Origin: Kumtagia yinganensis
GTDB lineage: Bacteria > Pseudomonadota > Alphaproteobacteria > Rhizobiales > Rhizobiaceae
NCBI RefSeq assembly: GCF_040081985.1
Contig: NZ_JBEBMH010000027.1
Span: 20,179-84,178 of the forward strand
Reading direction: 5' to 3'
Length of the DNA: 64,000 nucleotides
The position numbers were made by a program, and so were the translations under genes. The first letter of the stretch is position 1. Every line of letters starts with the position of its first letter. The notes under the pieces are model-generated. The model was not told the DNA's origin and did no database searches. It saw only the letters and a program-made list of their open reading frames with translations. Of this stretch, positions 43,249 through 51,627 are shown in pieces.

Positions 43249-44679
43249 GTGGCAACGCAGTCCCCAACTATCGGTGTGCCCGAAACCTGCGACCTTCTGA
43301 TCGTCAACGGCCATGTGCTGACGATGGACGGGAATCGCACGGTCTATCCGGATGGCGCGATCGCGATTTCGGGCAAGAGGATCGTGGCAGTCGGGCCGCG
43401 CGCCAAGATCGAGCAGGCCTGGCGCGCGAGCCGAAAGATCGACGCCCAGGGCGGCGTAGTGCATCCGGGGTTCATCGACGGCCACTACCATGCTGGCCTG
43501 CATCTCAGCCGCGGCTCGATCACCGACAATCCCAATCCACCCAAGGACGAGGGCGGCGCCGGACCGGGCGTGTTCACGCGCTGGATCAACGCCGTCGAGG
43601 ACGAGGACGAGTACGCTAGCGCGCTGATGGCGTCGGCGGAACTCGTGCGCAACGGTTTCACCGGATTCGTCGATGCAGCGACCAGCTTTTCACCAGACCT
43701 GGTCGCCGAAGCGGCCGGAGCGGTCGGCATACGCTGTTCAGTGACCGACTGCATGCTGTGGGACCATCTCGGCGAAGGCGAGCCGATGGCGGCGGACATT
43801 CCCCGCGCACCGTGCAGCCTCGACCGGTCGCTGAAGGAGATGGGCGGCCAGTTGAAGCGCAACAAGGACGAGGACGCGCTGGCGCGCGGCCATGTCGCGA
43901 TTTACGGCTGCGGCAGTGCGAGCGACGAGTTGATGCGGGCGGCGAAGTCGCTCGCCGACCGCGAGGGCGTGGTGGTCCACCAGCACCAAAGCCTGATGAC
44001 ATCAGACGCGGGCTACGACGCCAAACGCTTCGGCAAGCCGGCGCTCGTCCATTTCGCCGAGCAAGGGCTGATCGGGCCGAACAGCGTGTTCACGCACATG
44101 AACATCCTGTCGCCCGAGGAGGTCGAAGCAGTGTCGGCCAGCGGCATGGCGCTGGTCTGGCACCCGGGCAATTTCATGTATTACGCGATCTCCCAGACCG
44201 GGCGCAGCGCATTCCCCGGTTTGCACAAGCGCGGCACCTCGATCGGGCTCGGAACCGACATCGCCAAGGCCTGGGCGTTCGGCGATCTCGGCATTATCGC
44301 CTATCTGGTAAGCCGCGAATGGGGCGACTATCTGCCGTCGGAGTCTATCCTGGAGATGTTTACGCTGGGCGGCGCGCGCGCACTCGGCTTCGAAAGCCAG
44401 GTGGGCAGCATCGAAGTAGGCAAGCGCGCCGACATTGTCATCCGTTCCAACGAGTTGCCGGACGCCCAGCCCAACGTCAACGTCGTGAAACAGCTCATGC
44501 TGGTGAGCCGTACCAAGGCGGTCGACACGGTGCTGTGCAACGGCGAGATCGTCGTGCGTCATGGCCGGCTGGTGAAACTCGACGAAGCGGAAATCTACCG
44601 GCTGGCGCGACAATCGGCGGTACGAACTGCCGAACGCGCCGGCATCAAGCTAAAATCGACCTGGCCGCTTGTGACCTGA
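43249..44679 (+). CDS. Amidohydrolase (AtzA/TrzN-like metal-dependent)
   Basis: A 476-residue amidohydrolase-superfamily enzyme. N-terminal DLLIVNGHVLTMD composite domain, metal ligands in FIDGHYHAGLHL (HxH), VVHQHQSL, FTHMNI and GLGTDIAKAW (Asp), C-terminal VGSIEVGKRADIVI. This pattern fits deaminases and amidases of the cytosine-deaminase-like subgroup. Start is GTG 43249, two bases after the ligase stop. It may remove an amino or amide group from the imported substrate. Confidence 0.86.
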   Translation: MATQSPTIGVPETCDLLIVNGHVLTMDGNRTVYPDGAIAISGKRIVAVGPRAKIEQAWRASRKIDAQGGVVHPGFIDGHYHAGLHLSRGSITDNPNPPKDEGGAGPGVFTRWINAVEDEDEYASALMASAELVRNGFTGFVDAATSFSPDLVAEAAGAVGIRCSVTDCMLWDHLGEGEPMAADIPRAPCSLDRSLKEMGGQLKRNKDEDALARGHVAIYGCGSASDELMRAAKSLADREGVVVHQHQSLMTSDAGYDAKRFGKPALVHFAEQGLIGPNSVFTHMNILSPEEVEAVSASGMALVWHPGNFMYYAISQTGRSAFPGLHKRGTSIGLGTDIAKAWAFGDLGIIAYLVSREWGDYLPSESILEMFTLGGARALGFESQVGSIEVGKRADIVIRSNELPDAQPNVNVVKQLMLVSRTKAVDTVLCNGEIVVRHGRLVKLDEAEIYRLARQSAVRTAERAGIKLKSTWPLVT

Positions 44680-44720
44680 ACGCCACCGGATACGGTGGCA
44701 GCGAGAAGAAACGTGGATTG

Positions 44721-45782
44721 ATGACCAACGTTCGATTCTCAAATGTCTCGAAGTCATACGGACCGGTGCTGGCCATCGGCGATCTGTCGCTCGCGGTCAA
44801 CTCCGGGGAATTCACGACGATCCTCGGGCCGAGCGGGTCGGGAAAGACTACCATGCTGTCGCTGATTGCCGGCATCACGGCGCCGACGTCGGGCAGCATC
44901 GAACTCGGCGACAAGGAGATCACCTACGTTCCCGCGGCGCAGCGCAACATCGGCCTGGTCTTCCAGAGCTATGCGCTGTTCCCGCATATGTCGATCTTCG
45001 ACAACATCGCCTTTCCGCTGAGGGTCCGGAAGCTGTCGCCGGCTGAGGTCTCCGAGCGCGTCGCCGAAGCGCTGCGCCTCGTTCGCCTCAGCGGGTTCGA
45101 AAAGCGCCGCCCGCACCAGCTTTCCGGCGGCCAGCAGCAGCGCGTAGCGCTGGCGCGTGCCATCGTGTTCAAGCCCGATATCCTTCTCCTCGACGAGCCG
45201 CTGGCCGCGCTCGACCGCAAGCTGCGCGAGGAGGTGCGCTCCGAGATCCGGGCTTTGCAGCGCAGCCTTGGCATCACGACGATCATGGTCACCCACGACC
45301 AGGAGGAAGCGCTGTCGTTGTCCGACCGCATCGTCCTGCTTTCGGGCGGCAGGGTCGAGCAGATCGGCACACCGGACGAGATCTATCATCGGCCGAAGAC
45401 GCGGTTCGCCGCGGGTTTCCTCGGGCTTGCCAATTTCGTCGAAGGCACACTCGACCGCGACGGCGCCATTCGCGGCGACGACGGCCGCTACCCCTGCGTC
45501 GATGGCGAGCGTGCGGCGGGCACGCGCGTCTGCGGCCTGATCAGGCCGGAGGACATGCGAACCGACAAGGACAGCGGCTTCGTCAGCGGCATCGTCCGCG
45601 ACGTCGTCTTCCTCGGCGAAATCGCGCGCTACACGATCGAATCCGCAAGCGGCCGCACCCTCATCGCCAATGTCGGCGGCGCACGCACACGCTTCCCGGA
45701 GGGTTCAACAATCTGGCTTTCATGGGACCCCGACCGCGTCTGGCTGCTGCCGGACGAGACAGGAGGTTCGTCACTTCACTAG
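44721..45782 (+). CDS. ABC importer ATPase, PotA/FbpC type
   Basis: A 353-residue ATPase with Walker A GPSGSGKTT, Q-loop LVFQSYALFPHMSIFDNIAF, signature LSGGQQQRVALARA, Walker B ILLLDEPLAALD, His-loop VTHDQEEALSLSDR and a C-terminal TOBE domain (CGLIRPEDMRTD). This is the polyamine/iron-type MOI subfamily. With the three following genes it forms a complete importer. Confidence 0.93.
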   Translation: MTNVRFSNVSKSYGPVLAIGDLSLAVNSGEFTTILGPSGSGKTTMLSLIAGITAPTSGSIELGDKEITYVPAAQRNIGLVFQSYALFPHMSIFDNIAFPLRVRKLSPAEVSERVAEALRLVRLSGFEKRRPHQLSGGQQQRVALARAIVFKPDILLLDEPLAALDRKLREEVRSEIRALQRSLGITTIMVTHDQEEALSLSDRIVLLSGGRVEQIGTPDEIYHRPKTRFAAGFLGLANFVEGTLDRDGAIRGDDGRYPCVDGERAAGTRVCGLIRPEDMRTDKDSGFVSGIVRDVVFLGEIARYTIESASGRTLIANVGGARTRFPEGSTIWLSWDPDRVWLLPDETGGSSLH

Positions 45783-45853
45783 AGGCCGCCAAGGCAGGGC
45801 GGCCGGGCATGGCATTCAACTCTGCCGATTAAAACTCAACAAGGATGATGCAA

Positions 45854-46876
45854 ATGAAAAAGCAATTGGGGAACATATCGCTTGCATGCGTTGTCGCCTT
45901 GGCCCTGTCGACGCCTTTGTCGGCGCAGGAAGTCAAGGAACTCCACATCATGAACTCCGGCGGCGAATATGGAGACGCGCTGGACAAATGCGTGAACGGA
46001 CCGCTGCTGAAAAGCGACAACATCAAGGTCATTACCGAGACGCCCGGCGGCTACGCCAAGATGGCGGCGCAGGCCAAGTCGGGGGTCATCACCAACACCG
46101 TGACCGACGCACCGACTGGCGACATGTATCGCCAGGTCGCCGACGGCCTGACTGAACCTATCGACTGGGCAAGGCTGAACCCGGAGCCGATGTTCGACGA
46201 GGCGAAGAACCCGAACGGTTTTGGCGCGAGCTATTATTCGACCATCATGGCCTGGCGCGCCGACGCCAAGGCGCCTGCGAACTTCGCGGAATTCTTCGAT
46301 ACCGAGAAATTCCCCGGCAAACGCGCGCTGCCCGACTATCCTGAATTCGTCCTGCCCTTCGCAGCGATGGGTGGCGGCATGTCTGTGGAGGACGCCGCAA
46401 AGGGCGTCGACCTCGATCTCGCCTTCAAGACGCTGGAGAAGATCAAGAAGGATACGATCTGGTGGCAGTCCGGCGCACAGCCGGCGCAGTTGCTGAAGGA
46501 CAACGAGGTGCAATACGCCATCGCCTGGTCGGGACGCGTGCTCGGTCAGGAAGGCGTCTCGGCGACCTACGACCAGGGCATGCTCGACATCTCTTGGTGG
46601 GTTGTTGCCAAGGGCATCTCCGACGAGCAGCGCGACATGCTGTACAAATGGCTGAAAGTGCAGACCAACGCCGAAGCTCAAAAATGCCTGCTCGACTTCC
46701 TGCCCTATCCCGGCCCGAGCCCGGAACTGGAAAAGCTGGTCACGCCGGAAGTGCTGAAAACCTTCCCGACTTCCGCTGAGAACAAGAAGGTGCAATGGCT
46801 GATGAACGGCCAGTGGTGGTATGACAACGCCAAGGAAGTCGAGAAGCGCTGGAACGAGTTCAAGCTCCTGCAGTGA
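45854..46876 (+). CDS. ABC importer substrate-binding protein, PotD-like
   Basis: A 340-residue periplasmic protein with signal peptide (MKKQLGNISLACVVALALST, then PLSAQ). The mature part begins EVKELHIMNSGGEYGDALDK, and the trailing KKVQWLMNGQWWYDNAKEVE matches spermidine/putrescine-binding relatives. Start chosen at 45854 since AAGGA lies eight bases upstream; ATGs at 45845 and 45848 also fit. The ligand could be an amine or amino acid derivative; unknown. Confidence 0.88.
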   Translation: MKKQLGNISLACVVALALSTPLSAQEVKELHIMNSGGEYGDALDKCVNGPLLKSDNIKVITETPGGYAKMAAQAKSGVITNTVTDAPTGDMYRQVADGLTEPIDWARLNPEPMFDEAKNPNGFGASYYSTIMAWRADAKAPANFAEFFDTEKFPGKRALPDYPEFVLPFAAMGGGMSVEDAAKGVDLDLAFKTLEKIKKDTIWWQSGAQPAQLLKDNEVQYAIAWSGRVLGQEGVSATYDQGMLDISWWVVAKGISDEQRDMLYKWLKVQTNAEAQKCLLDFLPYPGPSPELEKLVTPEVLKTFPTSAENKKVQWLMNGQWWYDNAKEVEKRWNEFKLLQ

Positions 46877-47802
46877 CGGAGGCCGGGAAAACCGGAGGCA
46901 AGCCGTCCGTGTCCGACGCCTCCATGACCATCGATGGCGCGGCGCCAACCGCCGCGCCAAATTCCCAGCGTTTTCGCCTGAGGCTGCGCTGGGACCTGCT
47001 TGTCCTGTTGGCGCCGCTGATGGTGTTGACGCTCATCGTCTTCGACATCCCGCTGCTCACCACCGCCTATTGGAGCGTCAGCGATGCCGACACCGGCGCG
47101 CTGACGCCGAAATATTTCCAGGAATTCTACGATTCCAACGCCTACATGCGCATCATCTGGCGCACGCTGGCGATCGCGCTGGAGGTGACGATCGCGACCA
47201 TCGTGGTCGGTTATCCCCTCGCCTACTGGACAACAAAACTCAGGCCGCGATTGCGTATGATCGTGCTGGGTCTGGTCGTCATAACATTCTGGGTCTCGAT
47301 CCTGGTCAGGACCTATGCCTGGATCGTCATTCTCGGCAATGCCGGCCTCGTCAACCGCGGGCTGATGTGGCTCGGCGTCACAGCCAAGCCGGTCGAGTTC
47401 CTCTACAACGAACTGGGAATCGTCATCGGCATGACCAACGTCCTGCTGCCGTTCCTGGTGCTGCCGCTCTATGCGGCGATGATCAGGGTCGACCAGCGCC
47501 TCCTGCAGGTGGCCGAGACACTCGGTGCCGGCCGCATGCGCATCTTCTGGCAGGTCTTTTTTCCCCTGACGATACCGACACTGGCCGCTTCCGCGATCCT
47601 GGTGTTCATCCTCAGCCTCGGCTTCTACATCACGCCGGCGGTGCTGGGCGGCGGGCGTGTGCCGCTGATCGCCAACATGATGGATCTGCTCATCAACCGC
47701 TTCGCACGCTGGGAGATCGCCGCCGTGGTCTCGGTGGTGCTGATGGCGATCACGCTATCGCTCTACGCCGTCTACCAATGGCTGCGAGAGCGATACCAAT
47801 GA
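46873..47802 (+). CDS. ABC importer permease, PotB-like
   Basis: A 309-residue inner-membrane permease with six predicted helices and the cytoplasmic coupling motif AETLGAGRMRIFWQVFFPL. Start GTG 46873 overlaps the binding-protein stop (GTGA). First permease of a pair. Confidence 0.9.
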   Translation: MTEAGKTGGKPSVSDASMTIDGAAPTAAPNSQRFRLRLRWDLLVLLAPLMVLTLIVFDIPLLTTAYWSVSDADTGALTPKYFQEFYDSNAYMRIIWRTLAIALEVTIATIVVGYPLAYWTTKLRPRLRMIVLGLVVITFWVSILVRTYAWIVILGNAGLVNRGLMWLGVTAKPVEFLYNELGIVIGMTNVLLPFLVLPLYAAMIRVDQRLLQVAETLGAGRMRIFWQVFFPLTIPTLAASAILVFILSLGFYITPAVLGGGRVPLIANMMDLLINRFARWEIAAVVSVVLMAITLSLYAVYQWLRERYQ

Positions 47803-48605
47803 GCGCCCGCGGCAGGATCTCCGATCTTTGGCTGGGCGTTTTCGCCATTCTGGTGCTGATCTTCCTGTGCCTGCCGGTGCTGATCGTGGCGCCCATGTCG
47901 TTCTCCGACGCAAAATCGCTGGAGTTCCCGCCGCCCGGCTTTTCACTGCGCTGGTATGAAAACCTGCTCGGCAACCCGATCTGGGTGGAGGCGGGCAAGA
48001 ACTCGCTGCTGCTCGCCACGCTATCCAGCACGGCGGCGCTTATCGCTGGCACACTCGCGTCCTACGTGCTGGTGCGCGGCACCTTCTTCGGTCGCCGTGC
48101 GCTGGAGGCCAATTTCATGGCGCCGATGATCGTGCCGTCGATCATCACGGCCGTAGCGCTCTACATCTTCTTCGCCCAAACCGGCCTGCTCGGCACTTTC
48201 TTCGGGCTGGTTCTAGGCCATACGATCCTGGCGGTGCCCTATGTCGTGCTGATCATGCAGGCGGCGATCCGCGGCTTCGATGTCCGCATCGAGCAGGTGG
48301 CGGCGACCCTCGGCGCCTCGCAATGGCAGATCCTCACCAAGATCGTGCTGCCCAATCTGGCGCCAAGTGCCGCAGCAGCCTGGATCTTCTCCTTCGTCAT
48401 GAGTTTCGACGAAGTGGTCGTCACCCTGTTCGTGTCCGGAACCTACATGACCATCCCGAAACGCATGTTCAACGAGTTGATGCTGCAGGTGAACCCGACG
48501 GTGACAGCGGTGGCGACGCTGCTGATCGCATTCAACCTCCTGGCGCTTGGCGTGCTTCTGCTGCTGACCGGCCGCAAGAAACTGTTCGGCGCGGGCATGG
48601 CATGA
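47799..48605 (+). CDS. ABC importer permease, PotC-like
   Basis: A 268-residue permease with six helices and the coupling motif AATLGASQWQILTKIVLPN. It overlaps PotB-like by 4 bp. Completes the importer with the ATPase and binding protein. Confidence 0.9.
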   Translation: MSARGRISDLWLGVFAILVLIFLCLPVLIVAPMSFSDAKSLEFPPPGFSLRWYENLLGNPIWVEAGKNSLLLATLSSTAALIAGTLASYVLVRGTFFGRRALEANFMAPMIVPSIITAVALYIFFAQTGLLGTFFGLVLGHTILAVPYVVLIMQAAIRGFDVRIEQVAATLGASQWQILTKIVLPNLAPSAAAAWIFSFVMSFDEVVVTLFVSGTYMTIPKRMFNELMLQVNPTVTAVATLLIAFNLLALGVLLLLTGRKKLFGAGMA

Positions 48606-49012
48606 TCCGGGTCGGCGACGTCCTCGAAGAATGGGAGTTTCAGGTCGAGGCCGGCAAGCTGCGCGAGTTCGCGCGCGCCGTGCAGGATGAGCATGCGAAC
48701 GGGAGCCCCATCGCGCCGCCGACATTTCCGGTGGTGATTTCGGCCGACTTCGTCGAGCGCCTGGTAACGACGATCCTTGATCTCGACCGGTCGCGCACCG
48801 TGCATGGCGAGCAGACCTATGAATATTTCCGGCCGATCGTCGCCGGCGAAATGCTGCGCTGCCGGGCGAAACTGATCGGCGACGAGACGAAGACGGGAAA
48901 GCGCGGCGGCGCGATGCGCATCGTGATGACGGAAGTCGAATTCGTTTCGATGGCCGATGGAATGCTCGTCTGCCGCGAGACCATGGCATCGATCGAAAAG
49001 AGCGCGGCATGA
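48602..49012 (+). CDS. MaoC-N (FAS1_DH/HadA-type) hotdog subunit
   Basis: A 136-residue single hotdog protein with the FAS1 dehydratase N-type pattern: VEAGKLREFARAVQDEHANG and IAPPTFPVV, GEQTYEYFRPIVAGEMLRCR. It lacks its own hydratase motif. Overlaps both neighbours by 4 bp, so it is coupled to the following MaoC gene and probably forms a HadAB-like heterodimer. Confidence 0.85.
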   Translation: MIRVGDVLEEWEFQVEAGKLREFARAVQDEHANGSPIAPPTFPVVISADFVERLVTTILDLDRSRTVHGEQTYEYFRPIVAGEMLRCRAKLIGDETKTGKRGGAMRIVMTEVEFVSMADGMLVCRETMASIEKSAA

Positions 49013-49416
49013 GATTCGCTCTTCCCGAGCCTGTGGTCTACGGCCCGCTGACGCGCACCGACCTGGTTCGTTATGCCGGCGCCTCGGGCGACTTCAACCC
49101 GCTCCACCATGATCACGAATTCGCCAGCAATGCCGGGCTGCCGGACGTGATGGCTCACGGCATGCTGTCGGCGGGACTGCTCGCCTCCGCCCTGACCAAA
49201 TGGTTCGGGGCCGGCAGCGTGCGCCGCTATTCGATCCGCTTCCGCAGCCCCGTATGGCCGGGCGATGTGCTGACCGCGCATTGCCGCGGCGCCGAGACAC
49301 TATCCGACGGCGGCAGGCCGATAGCCGACCTCGTACTCGAACTGGTGCGCGGCAATGGCGACGTCGTCATTGCGGGAACCGCGCGGGTGATGATCGCCAG
49401 TCCCTCCGGTGTTTGA
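49009..49416 (+). CDS. MaoC (HadB-type) hydratase subunit
   Basis: A 135-residue hotdog protein with the complete hydratase-2 motif GDFNPLHHDHEFA (D-x-N-P-x-H) and AHGMLSAG. It should be the catalytic half of the heterodimer with the preceding gene, giving a second 2-enoyl-CoA hydratase in the operon. Confidence 0.88.
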   Translation: MRFALPEPVVYGPLTRTDLVRYAGASGDFNPLHHDHEFASNAGLPDVMAHGMLSAGLLASALTKWFGAGSVRRYSIRFRSPVWPGDVLTAHCRGAETLSDGGRPIADLVLELVRGNGDVVIAGTARVMIASPSGV

Positions 49417-49465
49417 TCCGCAGCAGACGAGTAAGACGATCCAAAGAAAAGATGAAAGGCCTTCG

Positions 49466-49933
49466 ATGACGATGCCAACCGTGAGCATCCGCCCTGCCCT
49501 TCCAAAGGACCGAGCGGCGTTTCTGGAGATGTGGCGGGAGTTCGTCGCGCTGGTGCCGGGCGAGCCTGGAAATCACCAGATGGGCGAGCGCAACTGGGAC
49601 AGGATAGCGGATGCCGCAAGCAGCCTGAAGTGCATCGTCGCGGTCGATGCCGACGACGTGCCGCAGGGATTTACGCTTTTTCTCACCTTCCCCTTTACCT
49701 GGAGCAAGGGCGACGCCTGCTATTTGCAGGACATCTACGTGCGCGCCGAGAACCGGGGCAATGGTGCGGCGCGGGCAATGATCTCACACCTTGAAAAACT
49801 TGGCCGAGAGGCGGGCTGGTTCAAGATATTCTGGATGACCCAGCCCGATAATTTGACCGCGCAGCGCCTCTACGACAAGGTCGCCCAGCGCATGGACTAT
49901 CTGCGCTACGACCTGAACGTATCCGAGCCCTGA
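49466..49933 (+). CDS. GNAT-family N-acetyltransferase
   Basis: A 155-residue acetyltransferase with the acetyl-CoA loop YVRAENRGNGAARAMI and the C-terminal NLTAQRLYDKVAQRMDYLRY typical of GNAT proteins. ATG 49466 has AAAGG six bases upstream; an earlier GTG (49409) is possible. Last gene of the plus operon before box 3. Substrate unknown; it could acylate an amine intermediate. Confidence 0.87.
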   Translation: MTMPTVSIRPALPKDRAAFLEMWREFVALVPGEPGNHQMGERNWDRIADAASSLKCIVAVDADDVPQGFTLFLTFPFTWSKGDACYLQDIYVRAENRGNGAARAMISHLEKLGREAGWFKIFWMTQPDNLTAQRLYDKVAQRMDYLRYDLNVSEP

Positions 49934-50001
49934 CAGGCCAGAGTCTTCGTCCGCAGGTTCCTGTCGAACGAGGTTCATACAAACGTAATCGGGCAAAAAA
50001 A

Positions 50002-50035
50002 TGATATTGACTTCATATTCATGTTGCGGTCCAAT
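50002..50035 (+). promoter_or_regulatory. Promoter/operator box 3 of the TetR regulon
   Basis: TGATATTGACTTCATATTCA at 50002-50021, -35 TTGACT (50007-50012), 17-nt spacer, -10 TCCAAT (50030-50035). Shares 26 continuous bases with box 1. It drives the M81/Dpp operon, whose ATG is 53 nt past the -10. Confidence 0.75.
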
Positions 50036-50088
50036 CCGGTTCTGGCGCTGGCCAATCCTCCGTCTCCCTCAATAGGTGTCTGTCACCC

Positions 50089-51594
50089 ATGACCGCACGC
50101 CCGCGCGTTGCCATCGCCGGTTTACAGCATGAAACCAATACGTTCACTCCATTCGGCGCCTCCTATGACGACTTCGTCCGTGCCGACGGCTGGCCTGAAA
50201 TGACCACGGGAGAAGACATACTGAAGGTCTTCCCTCCCCTCGCCATCCCGATCGGCGGCTTCATCAATGCGGCACGTGAGAAGTACGATTTCGTGCCGCT
50301 GGTCTGGGCGGCGGCCGAGCCATGCAGCTACGTCACCGACGATGCCTTCTACCGCATATCGGCTGTCATTTGCGACGGCATTGCCAAAGCCGGCCCGCTC
50401 GACGCCGTCTATCTCGACCTGCACGGCGCCATGGTGGTGGAATCGCACGAGGACGGCGAAGGCGAGCTGCTGCGGCGCGTCCGCGCGGTTACCGGACCGG
50501 ATCTTCCGATCATCGTCAGCCTCGACATGCACACGAACATCACCGCTTCTATGGTCGAGCACTCCGACGCGCTGGCGATCTACCGCACCTATCCGCATAT
50601 CGACATGATCGAGACCGGACAGCGCGCCTACGAACTGCTCGAGGAGCGCATCGCGCATGGAAGGCCGTTTCACAAGGCGCTGCGCAAGGCGCCCTTCCTC
50701 ATTCCGCTCTACACGCAATGCACGGATTTCGAGCCATGCAAGAGCCTCTATGGCGGACTGCCGGCGCTTGCTGGACACGGCGTGGCGAATGTCGATATCG
50801 GCATCGGCTTTCCGCCGGCCGACATCGCCGAGTGCGGACCGGCGATCGTCGCCTATGGAACGGATGCCGTCGCCGTCGACGCGGCCGCCGACACCATGCT
50901 TGGCCGCATGATCGATGCGGAAATGGCATTTAGCGGCCCCCTGTTCAGTCCAATCGACGCCGCCAACTACGGAAAGGCGCACGGGCGACCCGGCGATCCG
51001 ATCGTGATTGCCGACTCCCAGGACAATCCCGGCGCGGGCGGCACGTCGGACACGACGGGGCTGCTGCGCGCCATGGTGGACTCAGGTTTGCGCGACGCAG
51101 CACTCGGCCTGCTCTGGGATCCGCCAACGGCGGACAAAGCGCATGAAGCCGGCGTTGGCGCGGAAATCGACCTCGTGCTCGGCGGCCGCTACGGCTACGA
51201 CTCTGAACCCTTCCCGGCCAGGGTCCGGGTCGAGGCGCTTTCCGCCGGCACCTTCACATGCCACGGCGCCATTCTCGGCGGCGTAACCGTGTCGCTCGGC
51301 AAGATGGCGCGCCTGCGCATCCTCGACGAAAAATCCGACGTGCAGGTCGCCGTTTGCAGCGTCCGCTACCAGTGTCTCGACCAGCAATTGCTGCGCGAGG
51401 TCGGCATCGAGCCGAAGGACCATGCGGTCATCGCGCTGAAAAGCACTGTGCATTTCCGGGCCGATTTCGACCCGATCGCCAAGGAGACGATCGTGGTCGA
51501 GGCGCCCGGCGCCAATTTCTGCCGGGGTGAAAAGGTCACATACAAGAACCTTCGCCCCGGTGTGCGGCTCGGCCCCGGAGGCCCGGCCAACTAA
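50089..51594 (+). CDS. M81-family metallopeptidase (MlrC-like)
   Basis: A 501-residue zinc peptidase of the M81/microcystinase C family. Characteristic are the N-terminal AGLQHETNTFTPFGASYDDF, YLDLHGAMVVESHEDGEGEL, VSLDMHTNITASMVEHSDAL and TYPHIDMIETGQRAYELL with His/Asp/Glu metal ligands, and ADSQDNPGAGGTSDTTGLL. MlrC cleaves linearised peptides in microcystin catabolism; here it heads an operon with an oligopeptide importer, so peptide-like substrates are likely. Confidence 0.9.
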   Translation: MTARPRVAIAGLQHETNTFTPFGASYDDFVRADGWPEMTTGEDILKVFPPLAIPIGGFINAAREKYDFVPLVWAAAEPCSYVTDDAFYRISAVICDGIAKAGPLDAVYLDLHGAMVVESHEDGEGELLRRVRAVTGPDLPIIVSLDMHTNITASMVEHSDALAIYRTYPHIDMIETGQRAYELLEERIAHGRPFHKALRKAPFLIPLYTQCTDFEPCKSLYGGLPALAGHGVANVDIGIGFPPADIAECGPAIVAYGTDAVAVDAAADTMLGRMIDAEMAFSGPLFSPIDAANYGKAHGRPGDPIVIADSQDNPGAGGTSDTTGLLRAMVDSGLRDAALGLLWDPPTADKAHEAGVGAEIDLVLGGRYGYDSEPFPARVRVEALSAGTFTCHGAILGGVTVSLGKMARLRILDEKSDVQVAVCSVRYQCLDQQLLREVGIEPKDHAVIALKSTVHFRADFDPIAKETIVVEAPGANFCRGEKVTYKNLRPGVRLGPGGPAN

Positions 51595-51627
51595 GCGAAG
51601 CTGCATGACAAAATGGGAGACGGCACA

